From the NCBI GenBank assembly GCA_023362775.1, contig JALMGJ010000013.1, positions 28,064,274-28,128,273 on the forward strand: DNA of 64,000 bases, written 5' to 3'. This document shows positions 26,236 through 39,200 of this stretch, piece after piece. Positions within the stretch are counted from its first letter, which is position 1. Each line of letters begins with the position of its first letter. The position numbers were made by a program, and so were the translations under genes. A model generated the notes under the pieces. The model worked only from the letters and a program-made list of their open reading frames with translations. It was not told the origin of the DNA and did not search any database. The stretch comes from Charina bottae. Its lineage: Eukaryota; Chordata; Lepidosauria; Squamata; Charinaidae.

Positions 26236-26277
26236 CCCTAATCCTTGGCTTGCCGCCGTGGATGCTTCTCGGTAGGA

Positions 26278-26356
26278 CAGTGTTCCTCAGCCTCAGCAAC
26301 TTTAAGATGTGTGGACTTCAACTCCCAGAATTCCCCAGCCGGCATGAGAAACACTG
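26278..26356 (+). mobile_element. hAT-Charlie-like MITE, family B, right arm deleted
   Basis: CAGTGTTCCTCAGCCTCAGC to CCAGCCGGCATGAGAAACACTG: the left arm is complete but most of the right arm is missing. The flanking 8-mers CGGTAGGA and CAGTAAGA match at 6 of 8 positions. It lies only 42 bp after the family-A copy. Confidence 0.8.
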
Positions 26357-28081
26357 CAGTAAGACAAACCAGGGTTGTCTGTCTGGGATTCCTCCCTCCT
26401 GACATTTCAAATTTCTAGCCTCAGGGCTCTTATATAACCCTGCCTAGAATTACTGCACAAGGAAAAGTCTATGCCGTTTTTCCGTCTTTGCCTCAACCCG
26501 AAAAGCTTGTCCTTTTACTGTCACTATCCTGGGCTTTTCCAGGAAAAAGCAGGCAGGTGAACTCCCTCCTTAAAACAAAGGCGAGGCCGCAGGCTTCCCC
26601 CCACCTACTCACTTGGAAGTTCATTAGCCCGAGGCAGTGGCTGCCAGCACTTTACGTGGGCCCTCCTAAGAGTTATAGGCAACTTTACTGGGGCCGAAGC
26701 TCAGTGGAAGAATGCCTGCTCTGCAAACATACAGGCCCTGTTTCCGCCAACCTCTCTGGTGAAGATTTGAAGGAACACAGGGAAAAATTGCTTTCCCTCT
26801 GACCGAGATCTTGGAGAACGTCTTCCAGCCAGAACCATAGGTGCCCCTAGCCCAGACCGGTCCTTCCCAAGCTTCCAGCCGCTTGGACTGCAGCTCCCAT
26901 CACCCCCACCCAGCATTGCCGAGCAGTGTGGTGGCTGGACCAGATGACGGTTGACACCCCAAATCTGGAGGGGGTCGGCTGGGAGAGGAGCAAGCTGTGA
27001 GGCTCAGGAGAGACCAGATTCCTGGGTCTCCCCTCCGTCGGTCTTTGAGTGTCAGACCCCCTGGGAAATAGCGTCCTATGGGGGACCCGCAAGGGCGAGC
27101 AGGCTGGCACCTTCGGGGAGCAATCCCCCGTGAAATGGGCCTGATCCTGCAAAGCAATAAAGAAACTGTTCCCGCTCCCTCTGGCTCCGCCCACCCCGGA
27201 GGCGCTCTTCCACACCGTCATGACTTCTTGATTGATCCCCCACAAGTCAGAGAGCACTTGAAGAGTCCCGGGCACCATCTGGGGGGGCGGGGGGCTGCCT
27301 GGTGCTCCTGCTATCGCGTAACAGAAGGCGCTCTACTCGGGAGCCAGAGGAGCTCACCCAGGACCCCCACCCCGCCTTTGATTAGCCCGAGGGGCGCAAA
27401 GAGGCAGCCCTTCCAATCGGTGAGGCCTTGGGGCAGCGGTCCCCCACCCGTGGGTCCTCCCCGCCCCACCCACTTTCAAGACTTTGTCCATTTCAGCCAG
27501 TAGGAGAGACTTCCCACCCGTCAGCCCCTGGCTGCTTGAAAAGGAGGGAGGGGCGGCCAGCCTGGCGTTCCTACCTGCGGCCTCTGGTGCTGGCCAGGGA
27601 GCCTTTTGGATGGAGGGCCCCGTCTGCTGCTTCCTCCTCCCCGAGTCTCCCGCTTTCTCTGCTGCAGCTGAACGCTTTACGCAGGGTGCCAAATTTGATC
27701 TTAAGTTGCTCTGGGATCTTTGCAAGCCGTCCTGTCTTCTGCTTTCTTATTTTCGTTATCCTCTGACTTATTGATGAGCAGCTGCTGAGCGCAGCATCCT
27801 GACGCGGAGCTGGCTCGGGTCCTGCGGCTGGGCTATCAGGTCAGGCTTGCCTGAAGTCGCTGCAGAAGGAAAACCAAGAGCGGCCCTCAGTCCCGGCTTA
27901 GTCAGGGCTTAGCGTTTGCTGCCAGAACAATCCTTGGCCTGAAGCGGAGCTGCGCTGCCAACAGTGTTTTGGGCTGGACCGCTTGGGCGAGTGGGAGGGT
28001 CTTGAAAATGCTCTCCGAATACACTCAAGAGTTCTTCACTCCTCCTCGAAATGTGGGCCTCAACTGTCCTATTGTTTATTG
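26357..28081. other. Intergenic stretch, weak MITE traces only
   Basis: Around 26868-26975, TTGGACTGCAGCTCCCATCA resembles an eroded MITE arm. Otherwise the stretch is unique and GC-rich. No exon is supportable. Confidence 0.4.
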
Positions 28082-28216
28082 CAGTGTTTCTCAACCTTGG
28101 CGGCTTGAAGAGGTGTGGACTTCAACTCCCAGAATTCCCCAGCCAGCCTGGCTGGCTGGGGAATTCTGGGAGTTGAGGTCCACACCTCTTCAAGTTGCCA
28201 AGGTTGAGAAACACTG
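28082..28216 (+). mobile_element. hAT-Charlie-like MITE, family B, full palindrome
   Basis: A 135-bp copy with both arms: CAGTGTTTCTCAACCTTGGC to GCCAAGGTTGAGAAACACTG, centred on CCAGCCAGCCTGGCTGGCTG. The arms are nearly perfectly complementary, so it can fold into one long hairpin. The flanking 8-mers are only 5 of 8 alike. Confidence 0.85.
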
Positions 28217-28939
28217 GTATATCACATTCATGGCCCATCGTTGCTCCATCCAATGCTGAACGTCTTGAGAAGGGTTCCTCAGCGATCTCCAGGCAGACCT
28301 GCTGAGCTTCAGCGAAGTTGTGGCCAGGTACGCTTGAGGTGATCACTGCAGAATCAGGGTACCTCAACTTGATGCCCTCCAGCCTTGTTGTGCTACCCCT
28401 GGCAGAATTCTAGGGACAGTGTTGTCTTCCAACGCGGCTGGAGGGCGTCAGGTTTGGAAAGACAACTGTAGTTCCCAGGCCTGACCGAGAGGATTCATTG
28501 CCAATGTTCCAAAGGGAAGCGTTGATGTGGAAAACTGTTCTGGGGCAGAGACACTCTCATTAAATCCTTGTTGATAAGAGCTGCTTTATTGGCCAAAGCA
28601 AGGACAGGACTGGAATTTGGTTTCACTTCTGGGAATCTCCCCTCATTCCGCTCCTCTTGCAAAGGGCAGGTCGAGGGATGCCCGTGATTCAGAAGCCAGG
28701 AAAGGTCTCCGAGCCGTTAGGCTTCCCGTGGTGGACCAAATCGTCCATGGGCGCACTTTCGGATGAACGAGTTTATTTCCATTTTCTCTGTGAGGGGAAG
28801 CATGGAAGTTACAGCCAACAGCCCTGAAGACAGAGGCCAGAAAAGCTGGCTGCTTCCAGCTGATGGCAAGTGGGTGAAAGCCCATGCGGCCCGCAGGTCC
28901 AAGCCCCCCTTGGCCACGGGAACCCCCGGGGTCTTGAGA

Positions 28940-29270
28940 TGGCTAAATTGATCAGAGAAAAGACAATATCTACATTTATTGCTGACTGGAAACCCTTATG
29001 GACTTTTTGCATAAAACAGAAAAAATGAACGTACGAGTTATGGTTTTGATAATTAGACAGGATAGATTATAGAAAGAAGAGAGTTAAGTTGCAACCATAG
29101 AATAAGAGGTAAATTTATGATTGTACCTAAAAGCGTTGTAAAGAAGATCGGAAGCTAGTTCTTTGTATCTTTTTTTTCTTTTCTATTTTTCTATTTTTTT
29201 CCTTTCTTGCACTTTTAACTTACTCTTTGATTTTTTTCTTTTTCTTATGTATGTATGTATGTATGTGGAA
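28940..29270 (+). mobile_element. L1-like LINE 3' end
   Basis: From about 28941 one frame reads KLIREKTISTFIADWKPL and ends at a TGA near 29027, the C-terminal signature of L1 ORF2 proteins (an IREKT...F...DWKP type tail). About 240 bp of A/T-rich 3' UTR follow, ending in a T-rich tract and an (ATGT)5 tail at 29247-29266. The rest of the element is absent, as in typical 5'-truncated copies. Confidence 0.65.
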
Positions 29271-29789
29271 ACCACTGGGATCTTTGGGGCAGCCCAACCT
29301 CCCTCACAGGATGGTTTTTGGAGAAGGGAGTGTTATATCCTTATTCCAGCCTCACTGCAAAAGCAGAAAGCCCCAAGAGACTCTAGAGGGCAGCGCTGAG
29401 CAACACCAGAATGCAGGAAGTGGCCAGGGCTGTGTTCACACACACACTGAACTCCAGATGACCAGTCTCCTGTTGACCTTGTGTGCTGTAGAAATCCAAC
29501 CATGTGGCTGGTTGTGGTTCAGTGTATTGCGCAAGTGCAAAGCTTTGGATCCACTTGTAAGCTGTGGTTGAAGGAACCATGGGCAAGCATACTGTGCAAA
29601 GAGAACTACCCTCAGACACGGACTAAGGAAACCTGGGTTGAAACCTTTCTCAGTTTGACCCACTATACAGGTTTTTAATGAGGATAAAATGGGGGTGGGC
29701 AGGAGGTCTGTCTTTATGTGGGTGCATGTCATTTCTAGCCAAAATCTTTTGCCCCGAGAATGCAAATGAAGTGGGATATAAATGTAGAA

Positions 29790-29792
<3 letters not shown>

Positions 29793-29830
<38 letters not shown>

Positions 29831-29836
29831 ACACAC
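29793..29836. repeat. (GT)18 microsatellite with ACACACACA arm
   Basis: Thirty-six bases of uninterrupted GT are followed directly by ACACACAC, making a short mirror that can form a hairpin. Probably length-polymorphic. Confidence 0.9.
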
Positions 29837-30499
29837 AAGGCAGGAGAAAGGTGTGTTTGTTTTCCCTGGTTTCTCTCTACTTGGATTTTTATTCCACTGC
29901 CCTTCAAGGGCTTAGGGTGAATCATGGGAACGTCTTTAAATAGGCACAGGTAAGTCTTCCAGGCCACTCTACTATTAAAATATTACAGCTCAGAAGCCGC
30001 AGTCCCAAACAGGATTATCTCCTGACTCTCTTGCTGCTCCTTCCCCACCGAGTGGAGGCACCAAAGGAAGCCAGAAGGTGTTGCCATTCCAGGACCGGCT
30101 CCTCTGCCTTCCTTCCCCATCACCCAGCTGGGAGTCCGGACCTTTTCCCAAGACAGGGGCTCTCGGGAGCCTCTTAGTCCTTGGCGCAGCAGACCCCCCT
30201 TTCGCCAGGGTCCCTTGAAAGGGGACGTCAGCCGGAGGGAGGGGAGCTAGAGAAAGGGCAGGAACTGGGGCAGGGCTCTGGGAAGGAATGCGGCCCTAGT
30301 TTGGGAAGCGGATGGGGCCGGGGCCAGGGCCAAGGCAGGGACCCGCTCCTAAAGGAAGGAGCCTCTTCCTGCCCTCTGCTGGGATGGGGGGAACACCCTT
30401 CCTGCACAACGCCTCCGCAGACGCTGACCTCCTGGCCTTTTCTGTACCGCGTCTCTGTGGTGGCCACAGCACCGGTGGCTCATGGGGCGGGGGGAACCC

Positions 30500-31720
30500 G
30501 CGCAGGGTCACCAGACAGACCCAGCCTCGCCGGAGGCTCCTCGCTCGCTCCTTAGCCAGGAGCTCCCAGAACGAGGGACGGAGCAGCTGCTTCCTCGGAG
30601 AAGCAGCCGCCCGCCCTTCTCCTCCGAATCCCTGGCACTAAAGGGTGAAATAATGGTGGGGGGGAGCGCTCCGGCTCTCCCGGACCCCCAAGCAGCTGCT
30701 GCCCGCCAGAGCGGCCTTTCTCTCGGGCATGCAGGCAGAAACTCGGCAGGTCGAGCCCTTCGCTGGGGAAGGAACGCTCCCGAGCAGCAGCAGCAGCAGC
30801 AGCAGCAGCTCTTGTCCAAGGGAAGGGAGGTCGTCGGCGCCGCCTCGCACTTTGCAGCCCGGCCAGGGGCTCCCGGAGGCCGGTTGTGCCCTCGTCTCCC
30901 CCCACCCGCAGCGGGTCGCCGGCTGGGTTCCTGCGGGGCTTCCCAGCCGCGGGTGAATCCGGGAGGGGGCCGGGCGAGGAAAGGAGCAGGGAGGGAGCAG
31001 AGCCTTGCCCGGTTCACCGGATCGTCAGGATGCAAGGGGTGTGCGTGCGTGTGCGCGGAGGAGCTGGGAGGAGGGGATCCCAAGCTCGACCAGGCCCCTC
31101 GAGCTCCGCTCCCCCTCCGCCGGCAAGAAAGGGTTCTTCCAGCCCGGTCCCCCCCCCCCCAGCTGCCAGCCACAAGTTCACCTTTCACCTGTGGATTAAC
31201 CCGCCCCGCCATCACTACCTCCCCCAGAACACCGCCGCGCCCCTTTGGGGTACGGTCCAGGAGCTCGCACACCGGTTCCGCAGGGAGGGCTGCCGCCTTC
31301 GCTCCGGTCGGCACCGGAAGGGTTACCGGCAGGAGCGGGGTCGGGACCGGCGGGGCGCCCCGGGAGAGCCCGGCAGCGAGCGGGTTAAGCGGCTCCCCGC
31401 CCCGAGAGGCTGGCTCCAGGGAAGGCGCCGCGCCGAGAAAGTCCTCGGGCGGCCGCCGCCGCCGCCGCCCACTCCGGGCTGAGCCGGGCGGCGAGCGGGC
31501 GAGCGCGCGAGCACCCACCCGCCCCGCCGGAGATCCCGATGGAAGCCGGGCAGGATGCCCCGCCGGCGGCGTGAGCGGCAGCCCCGCGCCCCCTCCGCGG
31601 CGCCGCCGCCTGGGAGAAGCCCCCGGACCCCGCCGGTGGAGGCAGCGGCAGCGGCAGCGGCAGCGGCGACCTTCCCGGGGAAGCCTCAACCGTGAGCATC
31701 TGCCTGCCTTCCTGCGGGCA
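30500..31720 (+). promoter_or_regulatory. CpG island in EML2-GPR4 interval, unassigned promoter
   Basis: About 1.2 kb of CpG-dense sequence with GC boxes contains an (AGC)9 run and ends near a plausible donor, CAACC|GTGAGC at 31692. The nearest downstream gene on the + strand is GPR4, 12 kb away, whose coding exon is preceded by a good acceptor at 43751; mammalian GPR4 also has its non-coding first exon several kb upstream. I therefore favour a GPR4 promoter. A separate non-coding transcript or a minus-strand gene cannot be excluded. The long open frames on both strands here are compositional. Confidence 0.55.
30783..30809. repeat. (AGC)9 triplet repeat
   Basis: Nine uninterrupted AGC/CAG triplets inside the CpG island. 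If transcribed on the + strand they would lie in a 5' UTR; no supported coding frame uses them. Confidence 0.9.
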
Positions 31721-31729
31721 CAGCCAGGA

Positions 31730-34160
31730 CCGGGGACCGCTTGGTTTCGGAGGAGGAGGGGGCTGAAGGGGGCGCGTTCCCCGGGCTTTGCGGGGGCTGA
31801 GCACTGGCTTCGCCAGGAGAGACTAAAGAGAGCCTTCGAGCATGTATGGAGTGCTTTTCCTTCACCACCTGAGAATCGGAAAGGGTCTGGAGACCCAGGC
31901 ATCCTCTGGTGGCCTCCCTGCCTGCCTTTCCTCTGGCTGTTAGTTGACCAGGACTCCTCTTGTTCTTACCTTCACAACAGTCCTGTGAGGTAGACGAGGC
32001 TGGTGTCCCCAGGGATCCAGCGAACCCTGTGCCGAGTGGGTCTTGAACTTTGGGTCCTGGGAGGAGAGCATTCTCCCTCCAGATCCTCTTCGAAAGGCAT
32101 TTCCCTGGGCCCCTTTGACCGCATGAGGAAATACGGGGATTGGCCCTGGGGTAGCATTTTGCTCTCTGCCGGGTAGCAACTGGAGCTTAGCTGTTTGCTC
32201 CAAGTGAGCACTTTGCGTATTCCCAGCGGCTGGCTGTAAAAAGGCCCTGGCCCTGCAACTTGGCGGGAACTGTGCCTCCAGCAGCCCTCCCTGGAGCATC
32301 TTTCCCAGGAGCCAGTTCGGGGGAAGCTGCCCTTGAGGCGAACTCAACTCCTGGTAAAAAATTAGGAAGGTTCCAGGAGCACCAGAGGGAGGCTGGCGCA
32401 GGTACGAAGGCCGTTTCAGGTGGAGCACCTGGCCAAGGCCTGTTTTCCCGTCTTCAACAAAAGAAACTCTTTGACAGCCTCGCTCTAAACAGGGGTCTCA
32501 AAGGGAGCCTGGACTCGCTGGGGTCCCCGTCCCTCTTCGAGTCCCCAGCAGTAGAAGGGCGAGATGAAGATGCCCGTCTTGGGAGGGAGGGAGCTCCGCC
32601 TGAGTTCCTTTGACTTCTGGCCCTCTTGACCACTGAGGTCAGATGAGGGCCACCAAGGCGGAGGCTGGATCCGGCCCCCATTCTGGTTCTGACGCCCCCT
32701 CTCCTCCACCGAAACTGACCCAGCCCCATGGGGCTCTTGCAGACGTGTCCCGGCTGACTGGGCACAAGGCCAGACCCGTCTGCTCCAGCTCTGCCACCCG
32801 GACTGGCACCCCAAGCTTGCCTTGCCTCCCGACCCAGTCAGAAAGCTCCCTCCCTGGGCCTCCCCGTGGAAAAACGTGGGAGGTGAGGAAATGCGGTCGG
32901 TCGGTCAGGGCCAAGGAGTTCAGGCACACTGCCGGCACCCCCCAAGCGGCTGGCTTTTAACCGTGGGTCTTCTCCCCACACTGGCATGCGTCAACAGAGA
33001 CTTCCACTCAGTGTTCCAACTCGCCGTGTGTGTAACTCGGGAGAATCTTGAAAGAGGCAGGGAGGGGAGTGGGAAACGGCTGTTGCCAGCACACCCAGGA
33101 GGAAGACAGCCCTCCTCCACCCTTCCACCCTTCCAAATGTATTTATATTTTCATTTTTACTGACTCTCAGCATGGCTAACAGAATTGTACCAACAATACA
33201 AACAAATAATGGAGTTTCAGGCAATAACGAAATCAGTGCAAACGCAATTTTAAAATCATAGAGCGCATGGAGGCGGGGCAGAGGCACCCGCCACACGTTT
33301 CTGCCTCTTTCGGGCCGTACGTCCCCCCTGCCATATGCCTGCCGGGCAGGAACACGTCGACTACTTAGCTTACATCGGTTCCAAGCTGGCTTTGGGACGC
33401 AGGCAACCTCGGGGGTAACTCTTGCTGCAGGGGAAGGGGCGGGGGCTTGCTTGCTTGCCTGCTCTGCTGGATCTCTCCTAGGCTTTTAATGCCACCAACC
33501 CACCATGGCCGAGTCCTCTGGGCAGCGCCTTTCTGGAGCGGCTCCACGTTTCTAGAATGCCCCTCTAGGAAGTTCCCTCCGCCTCTCTCTGTGGGCCTTC
33601 GGGAGGCTTTATTCCAGGCGGCATTTGGCTTTCTTCCGTTTCTAGCTAAGGTTTTACCTGCTAGTGCTACCTTATTGTTGTTTTACTTATTATTTGAACT
33701 AGTTACATATTTAGTATTATGTCAATTCTGGACCTTTTTAAAATATGATACATCCTGCTTTATGAGACTCTTATCTGGAGAAACAGGCTAGAGAAGGATT
33801 TAATGCTAATAATCCTTTATGATAGTAATAAGAAGAGAACAGTTCTGGGATCTAACAGGAGAACTGGAGTCAAAATAGTGATCGCCCAGAAGGCAATAGG
33901 GTTCCACCATAGTTTTAGCCAGAAATGGCAGATTAGTTGTCAGAATTCCTTGGATGCCGGGATTAAAACTCTCCTCCCACCCCAGTAAGGGTTATTTGTG
34001 TGTCTCTCTGACTGATATCCTGGCTTTGCTCCAGGGCTCAAGGCAGTGGCCCTCGCTCTCCTCCAACTGTTCAGCAGAACAATAGCCCTGCGAAGGGGTT
34101 GGCAGTAGATTCTCAATCTGTTCGTATTTTTAGGTGAAATCAATGAAAACTCCATCAAGC
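31730..34160. other. Intergenic or intronic stretch, no gene seen
   Basis: If the island at 30.5-31.7 kb starts GPR4, this is its intron 1. There is AT-rich sequence at 33130-33260 and 33640-33830 that may be decayed LINE 3' sequence. No exon is supportable. Confidence 0.4.
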
Positions 34161-34209
34161 AAGGGATGGCTGGAACTCATGAGCATCTCCAGCCTAGGAT
34201 GCCTGGGCT

Positions 34210-34405
34210 CTCCGTGTTCACACAGCAGTTAAGGGGGGGGGGCGTTGTATTAACCCACCCGCTGGGTGGAATCATGCTAGCTGGCTCAGAGACCTCACAG
34301 CACCTAACTGTGGTTAAGACCCATCAGGCCCAGCATTCTGTGCACAGACAAGTCGCTAAGCTTGCACAGACCCGGGCAAACCTCTTGTGTGAACACAGCC
34401 AGGGC
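34210..34405. mobile_element. MITE-like inverted-repeat element (TGTTCACACA ends)
   Basis: CGTGTTCACACAGCAGTTAA near 34213 and TTGTGTGAACACAGCCAGG near 34387 form an inverted pair around about 170 bp. Similar TTCACACA/TGTGTGAA pairs occur at 57684-57774 and near 29430. Boundaries and family are uncertain. Confidence 0.4.
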
Positions 34406-35230
34406 CTTTTTCCCTGGCTGAGGGCTCTCAGGGACACCCCACGGGCTCCACGGGCCAGCAATCCCTACTGTGCCACAAGGAGGGAGGGAGGGAGGAGGGT
34501 TAGGGCCATCCAGCCAGACATTCCTCAAGGAAGAACGAAAGGGGGGGGTTGTGAGGACCCAGCCAAGTGTAGCCTGGCCCAGCGGAGCCTTGGGGGGGGG
34601 GAGCAAGAGGCAGGCAGGCGATTGGGCAGAGTCTGGAGCCAGGAAGGGGACTGGCTGCAGGACGGAGCACTTCAGACCAAATTGTTTGCACGGAGCAGGT
34701 CTGATCAGATGGAAGGGTCGACGTGCTCGGACAAGGCATTTTGCCAGGGGGGAAGGGGGGGAAATGGCCGCAGGTTTCACCCAAATCTTTCACTGTGAAA
34801 TGAGAAGCTGCGGCCCCTTGGCCCAGGCGTGGCTGGCTGTTCCAGAGCCAGCGTTTGCTGGAACCCCCACCCCATCGGGGCTGGTCCAGGAGCACGCGGG
34901 CGGACTCTAAGAGGAGACCCAGCCCCCAGCTCAGTGGGGAGAGCAGCAGGTTCAGCCCCGGCCCAGGTCTGGGGAAGGCCGAGCTGCTGCCCGCCACGGA
35001 GGAAAAACGTGGCACACAGACCAAGGGCCTGGCTCAGTAGAGAACCCCAGGGGCGCGTGTGTGCGCGGGGGGGGGGGTGTGCATGCCCACTGGCCGACAT
35101 TTGGCTTGAACTTAGCGAGAGGCAAAGGGGGGACTGTGCTTAGTGGTGGAAGCCTGCCTCAGTTCCCCTTCACGGACCTGTAATGCCTTTTGGCCACCTT
35201 CATGTACTCGGACTGCCTGAATCTCTGTAA

Positions 35231-35423
35231 CAGAGCTTTCCAAACTTTTCATGTTGGTGACACACTTTTTAGACATGCATCATTTCGCGACACACTCTTA
35301 CAGCAGGGCACAAGGCAGGCACTAGGACCTGCACGGAAGCCAGGAGGCAGCAGCAGCCGCGACACACCCAGACACTGCAGCGGATACACTAACGTGTCCC
35401 GACACACAGTTTGGAAAGCTCTG
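35231..35423 (-). mobile_element. hAT-type MITE, family A, reverse orientation
   Basis: CAGAGCTTTCCAAACTTTTC to AGTTTGGAAAGCTCTG, 193 bp, inverted relative to the copies at 525 and 26033. The flanking 8-mers CTCTGTAA and CTCTATAA agree at 7 of 8 positions. Confidence 0.88.
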
Positions 35424-36139
35424 CTCTATAAGCTAATCGTATTTAAGTTTACAAGTTCAACAAAGCTATTTTTACAGAGATTTTAACGGACTCATCTTAA
35501 ATTGACATTCCTATCCCTAAACCTCCTTTATGGAAAGAACAGTAAGGCTGCCCACCCTGCTGCAGCCTAAGTGAGCAAAATTCCTGCCTCCCACGATGGA
35601 CCAGCTGAGCAAACCAGGAACAATTAGCCCATCAATTAAGGGACGCGTTTCATCGACCCCCCTCCCCATGCGCTTCACGAGGAGCACCACCACAGGGCCT
35701 GGGAGCGTGGTCAAGCTCAGGCCTGCAGGAACTCCCAGACGTGGTTATTTACCCAGACCGTAGATTAGCCAGGTAGGTGCTTGTCAGACCCACCCAAACA
35801 CGTCCGGGGGATGAAAATCCCTGATGCAGGGAACTGGCGGCTTGGCTGGAATCTGGGAAACCGAGAGCAGGACAGTTCATCTGCCTGCTCCCCAAAGCTG
35901 TATGTGCAAAAAAGCTGCTCTTCTCCGGGAAGCCCGCAGTTTCACCACTCAAAAGGCAAAATCCACCAATAAAACTGATTCAGAAGAGGCTGTCCAGATT
36001 TGTACGCATGCAAGTTCTTCTCGTTCTGTGCCTAATTTTGAAACTGAAAATATGTTTCCTTCCCTTCACAAGGGCTCTTGAGAGCTATCTAAGAAACAGG
36101 CTTCTGTAAGATATTTTTATACATTTCCCTCTCTCCATC

Positions 36140-36240
36140 CAGTTATTACTATGTTTGTAAACCACCCAGAGTCCCCTTTGGGGGAGATGGCGCAGTGATA
36201 AAAGTCCAATAAATAAATAAATAAATAAACAAACAAACAA
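36140..36240 (+). mobile_element. CR1/L2-type LINE 3' tail
   Basis: AAACCACCCAGAGTCCCCTT, GGGGGAGATGGCGCAGTGAT and (AATA)n then (CAAA)n form the usual 3' end of the reptile LINE whose coding part is found at 62.4-63.8 kb. Severely 5'-truncated. Confidence 0.7.
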
Positions 36241-36249
36241 AGACGGAGG

Positions 36250-39200
36250 AAAAAATAGACGCTTCCCTCTTGAAAGCAGAGCAGCCCTGGACGAGACTCC
36301 CCTGCTGCACCTCCACAGTCAGCACCCCCCCCCATAGGCCGTCTTTTGAAGTAGCAGCAACAGCCCCCCAGCACATTCCTGGGCGTCTTGCTGAGAGCCC
36401 AGAGGAAAATGTGGGCTCTCCTGACCCCATCTGTCCGTCCACAGAGCAACTGCTCCTGAAGCTGCTGTCGGGAGACGAACCAGTGCGTCCATTTCTGGGA
36501 TATAAATAGGATTGTGGCACAATAATTAAATTGGGGTCTGAGCGCAGACTGTTACTGGCAGGTGGAGGGCGGGGAGAGGCACCTGATGGCCTAGAGATGA
36601 GGGGAGGACGGACCCCGCCAGGCACCCCAACTTTGCAAAGCAGCATCCGCATGCTTGGGGGCCGCTCTCCCCCCGAGGGGAGCCTCATGGCCAACCCCGT
36701 CCAGGTGCCCAGAGGCAAAGCTTTGCTCATGCAATCGCTCGGCTTCATTTACGGAATGTGAAGAGGCCGTCCAGATGTGCTGTCTTCCCCCTTCTCATCC
36801 TCCAGTGTTTTCCAGTCACTTTTCCCCCTACAATATCCACTGAGGAAACGAAGAACTCATTGCAAAATGTCTGGTTGGGAGCAATGCCTTGTCGGTTTGG
36901 AAGGAACCCAGCCACGGCAGAAAACGTTCAGCTGCCTAAGGATTACCTGTGGTTGCAGCTTTACAGGGAACGGGTGGGCGCTTAGGAACAGAGGAAGCGC
37001 CTTGTGTCAGTTCATTTCATTTCTGACCCCAGGAATTGAGGCAACTTTCTCAGCCCGGTTTTCCTTTCATGTGTCTATTGCAGGCCCACAAATCTCAGAC
37101 GTGCACACGGAAAGAGGGGAAAAGCTTAAATATTGACGTCAAATAGTGATGAACTCAAAAAGTCCAGTTTGGCTGCATTTGCACAAGACACTTACCTTGA
37201 ATTAATTTTCTTTTTTTTTTCTTTTTGAATTTGCAAAACACACTGAATCAGAAAGTAAACAAATGGGGCTTGGTTCACACACGTTAGGCCTCAGAGGAGC
37301 TGAGCAATTAACAAAGCTGCCAGGTTTTTAAGGGATCAGGTGAAGTGTGTTATGCAAACACAGCAGCCTTTGTGACCCCTCCGTAGAAGCCATTCAAGAA
37401 AAGCTTATTTCTGTGCTCCTCTAACAGTCAAGGGAGCTGTCACAAGCCACTTTGTTGACTTCATGGCCACGAGGCCTTGTGCTTCACGCTTTTTCCCTTC
37501 TTCTCCTTTTTCATCTGAATGCTACCTATGCCCAGCTGACCCAAAGTACCTTCCAGCCCATCAGTCCTTCTAGAATTTCAGAAATTCTATCTGTGAATTT
37601 GAGGGGGCCAGAGAGAGTTCTGTTTCGCGTCTGCAGGCAGGAAAAGAGAGGGGGAAGCGCCAGGGGTGGGGATCCCCAGCATCCTCGGAGTGACCGAGCT
37701 TCACAGGGAGGACCCCCGTAGAGCCAGCTGAGATGCCGTGTGCGAAAGAACCTTGCGGACTGACCCGTTTGTACCTGGTTGGGGCCCGCTCGCTCCACTT
37801 CATCTTTGCCACATGGCCAGAAGGAAGGGCTGGGAGGCTTGAACTCAGATCCTATTAACAGGAACAGGGACTTAGATCTAGGCATTGTGCGAACCAAATA
37901 AAAGGAATGGAGGGAGGGAGGAAGCAGCTGAGATGGAACACCTGACAGAAGGCCCTTTTCTCAGTTTCACTCGTCTTACACTTAATTGAAAGAATTCTGC
38001 AGAAGGGGGGGGTTTCCCTGTCCAGCCTCTTCCTGCTCTCTTACGGCTGTTACGAGGTTCCCCACAGAGACGTCTGGCTTCGAGTCAGCGCTCGTATTGT
38101 CACTCCTCCGGACACCTTTCTTGGGCCGGCCATCTTTTCTCAGGAGAGAGGGGAAGGTGTTCTTCTGCAGGGGTGTGACTCCATTCTCACCTCGCAACTC
38201 ATTTCCCCTCTTGAAATTTTGCCCGGCCTGCCTATGATGAGCGACGACAGGGGAACGCCTTTAGGATACTGCTTCTGAAGGGCCGGGCCAGAACATTTGT
38301 AGGGGTGGCAGGCCAGGGGCACAGCTGGCAACTCTCTTTCCGGGCAGCAGAGAACATCTGCCAGCTGCTGGCTCCCGAGCCTGTTTAGAAGCAGGTGGAA
38401 AGCGTAATCCAGTACCGCATGTCTTAATCTCATTTGGGCCACTAATAGAAGCAGCCAATGTCCTTGGCGGAGGGACACAGCCCGTTCCCAGGTCCTTGTC
38501 CCTCCTTGCCCTGTCTCTAGGGCAGCCCTTCTGCCACTCGCCGTGTGAGAGTTCCGGCATACATGCTGAGCTGGAGCTTTAATTCATTCATTGTTAACAC
38601 AATGCTCCGATTTCTGCTAAAATCTGTCCCATTCCAACGAACGGACGGCATTAACAGCATGACACTGACTCCCTGGCTCAGCCCTCACCATTAGGACCTT
38701 CCTTCCAAAAGACGCTCCGTGCCTGTTCAGGAGGGCTTGTGGCGCTGCTGAACTTGGACCGCCAGTCACCAGTGTGTGTGAACAGTCCGAGGGGTCGCAG
38801 GAAGGATGACCTCTATTGTGGGTGTCAGAGAGTCTGCACACTCATTGTGCTATGGCTGTTTGGTCCCAATTTGGGGGGACCTCTCAGAAACCTCTCTAGG
38901 TGGGCGTCCAGTTTCAGCCAACCGAGGGGGTCCGTCCGGAACTTCCTGTTGTCATTGGTCCTCATGCAGCCACGCAACAGCGCTCTTCCTTCGGGCTGCG
39001 ACCTGCCCCCTCCTGCACCTTGCCCCACCCCCTAACCGCCCTAGGACAATGGTCAACACCCTCAGCCTCGGCTTCTCCTCCTCCATTTCACGGTGGCTCA
39101 GAGCAGAGAGCAACCAGGGCCGAGGCTGCTGGTTAGGAGTGGGCTCCCAGGTTTTAGCCTTCCCTTGCTGGGATCACCCGCTTAATCGCTTGGGCAATCA

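Noticed and set aside
30482..31993. 503-codon plus-strand and 464-codon minus-strand open frames
   Set aside because: Both overlap the unassigned CpG island; low-complexity translations and no splice or homology support.
37452..37721. Small frame starting with a hydrophobic leader (LVLHAFSLLLLFHLNATYA)
   Set aside because: Looks like a signal peptide at first, but the rest is featureless, there is no donor in a sensible place and no polyadenylation signal; probably chance.
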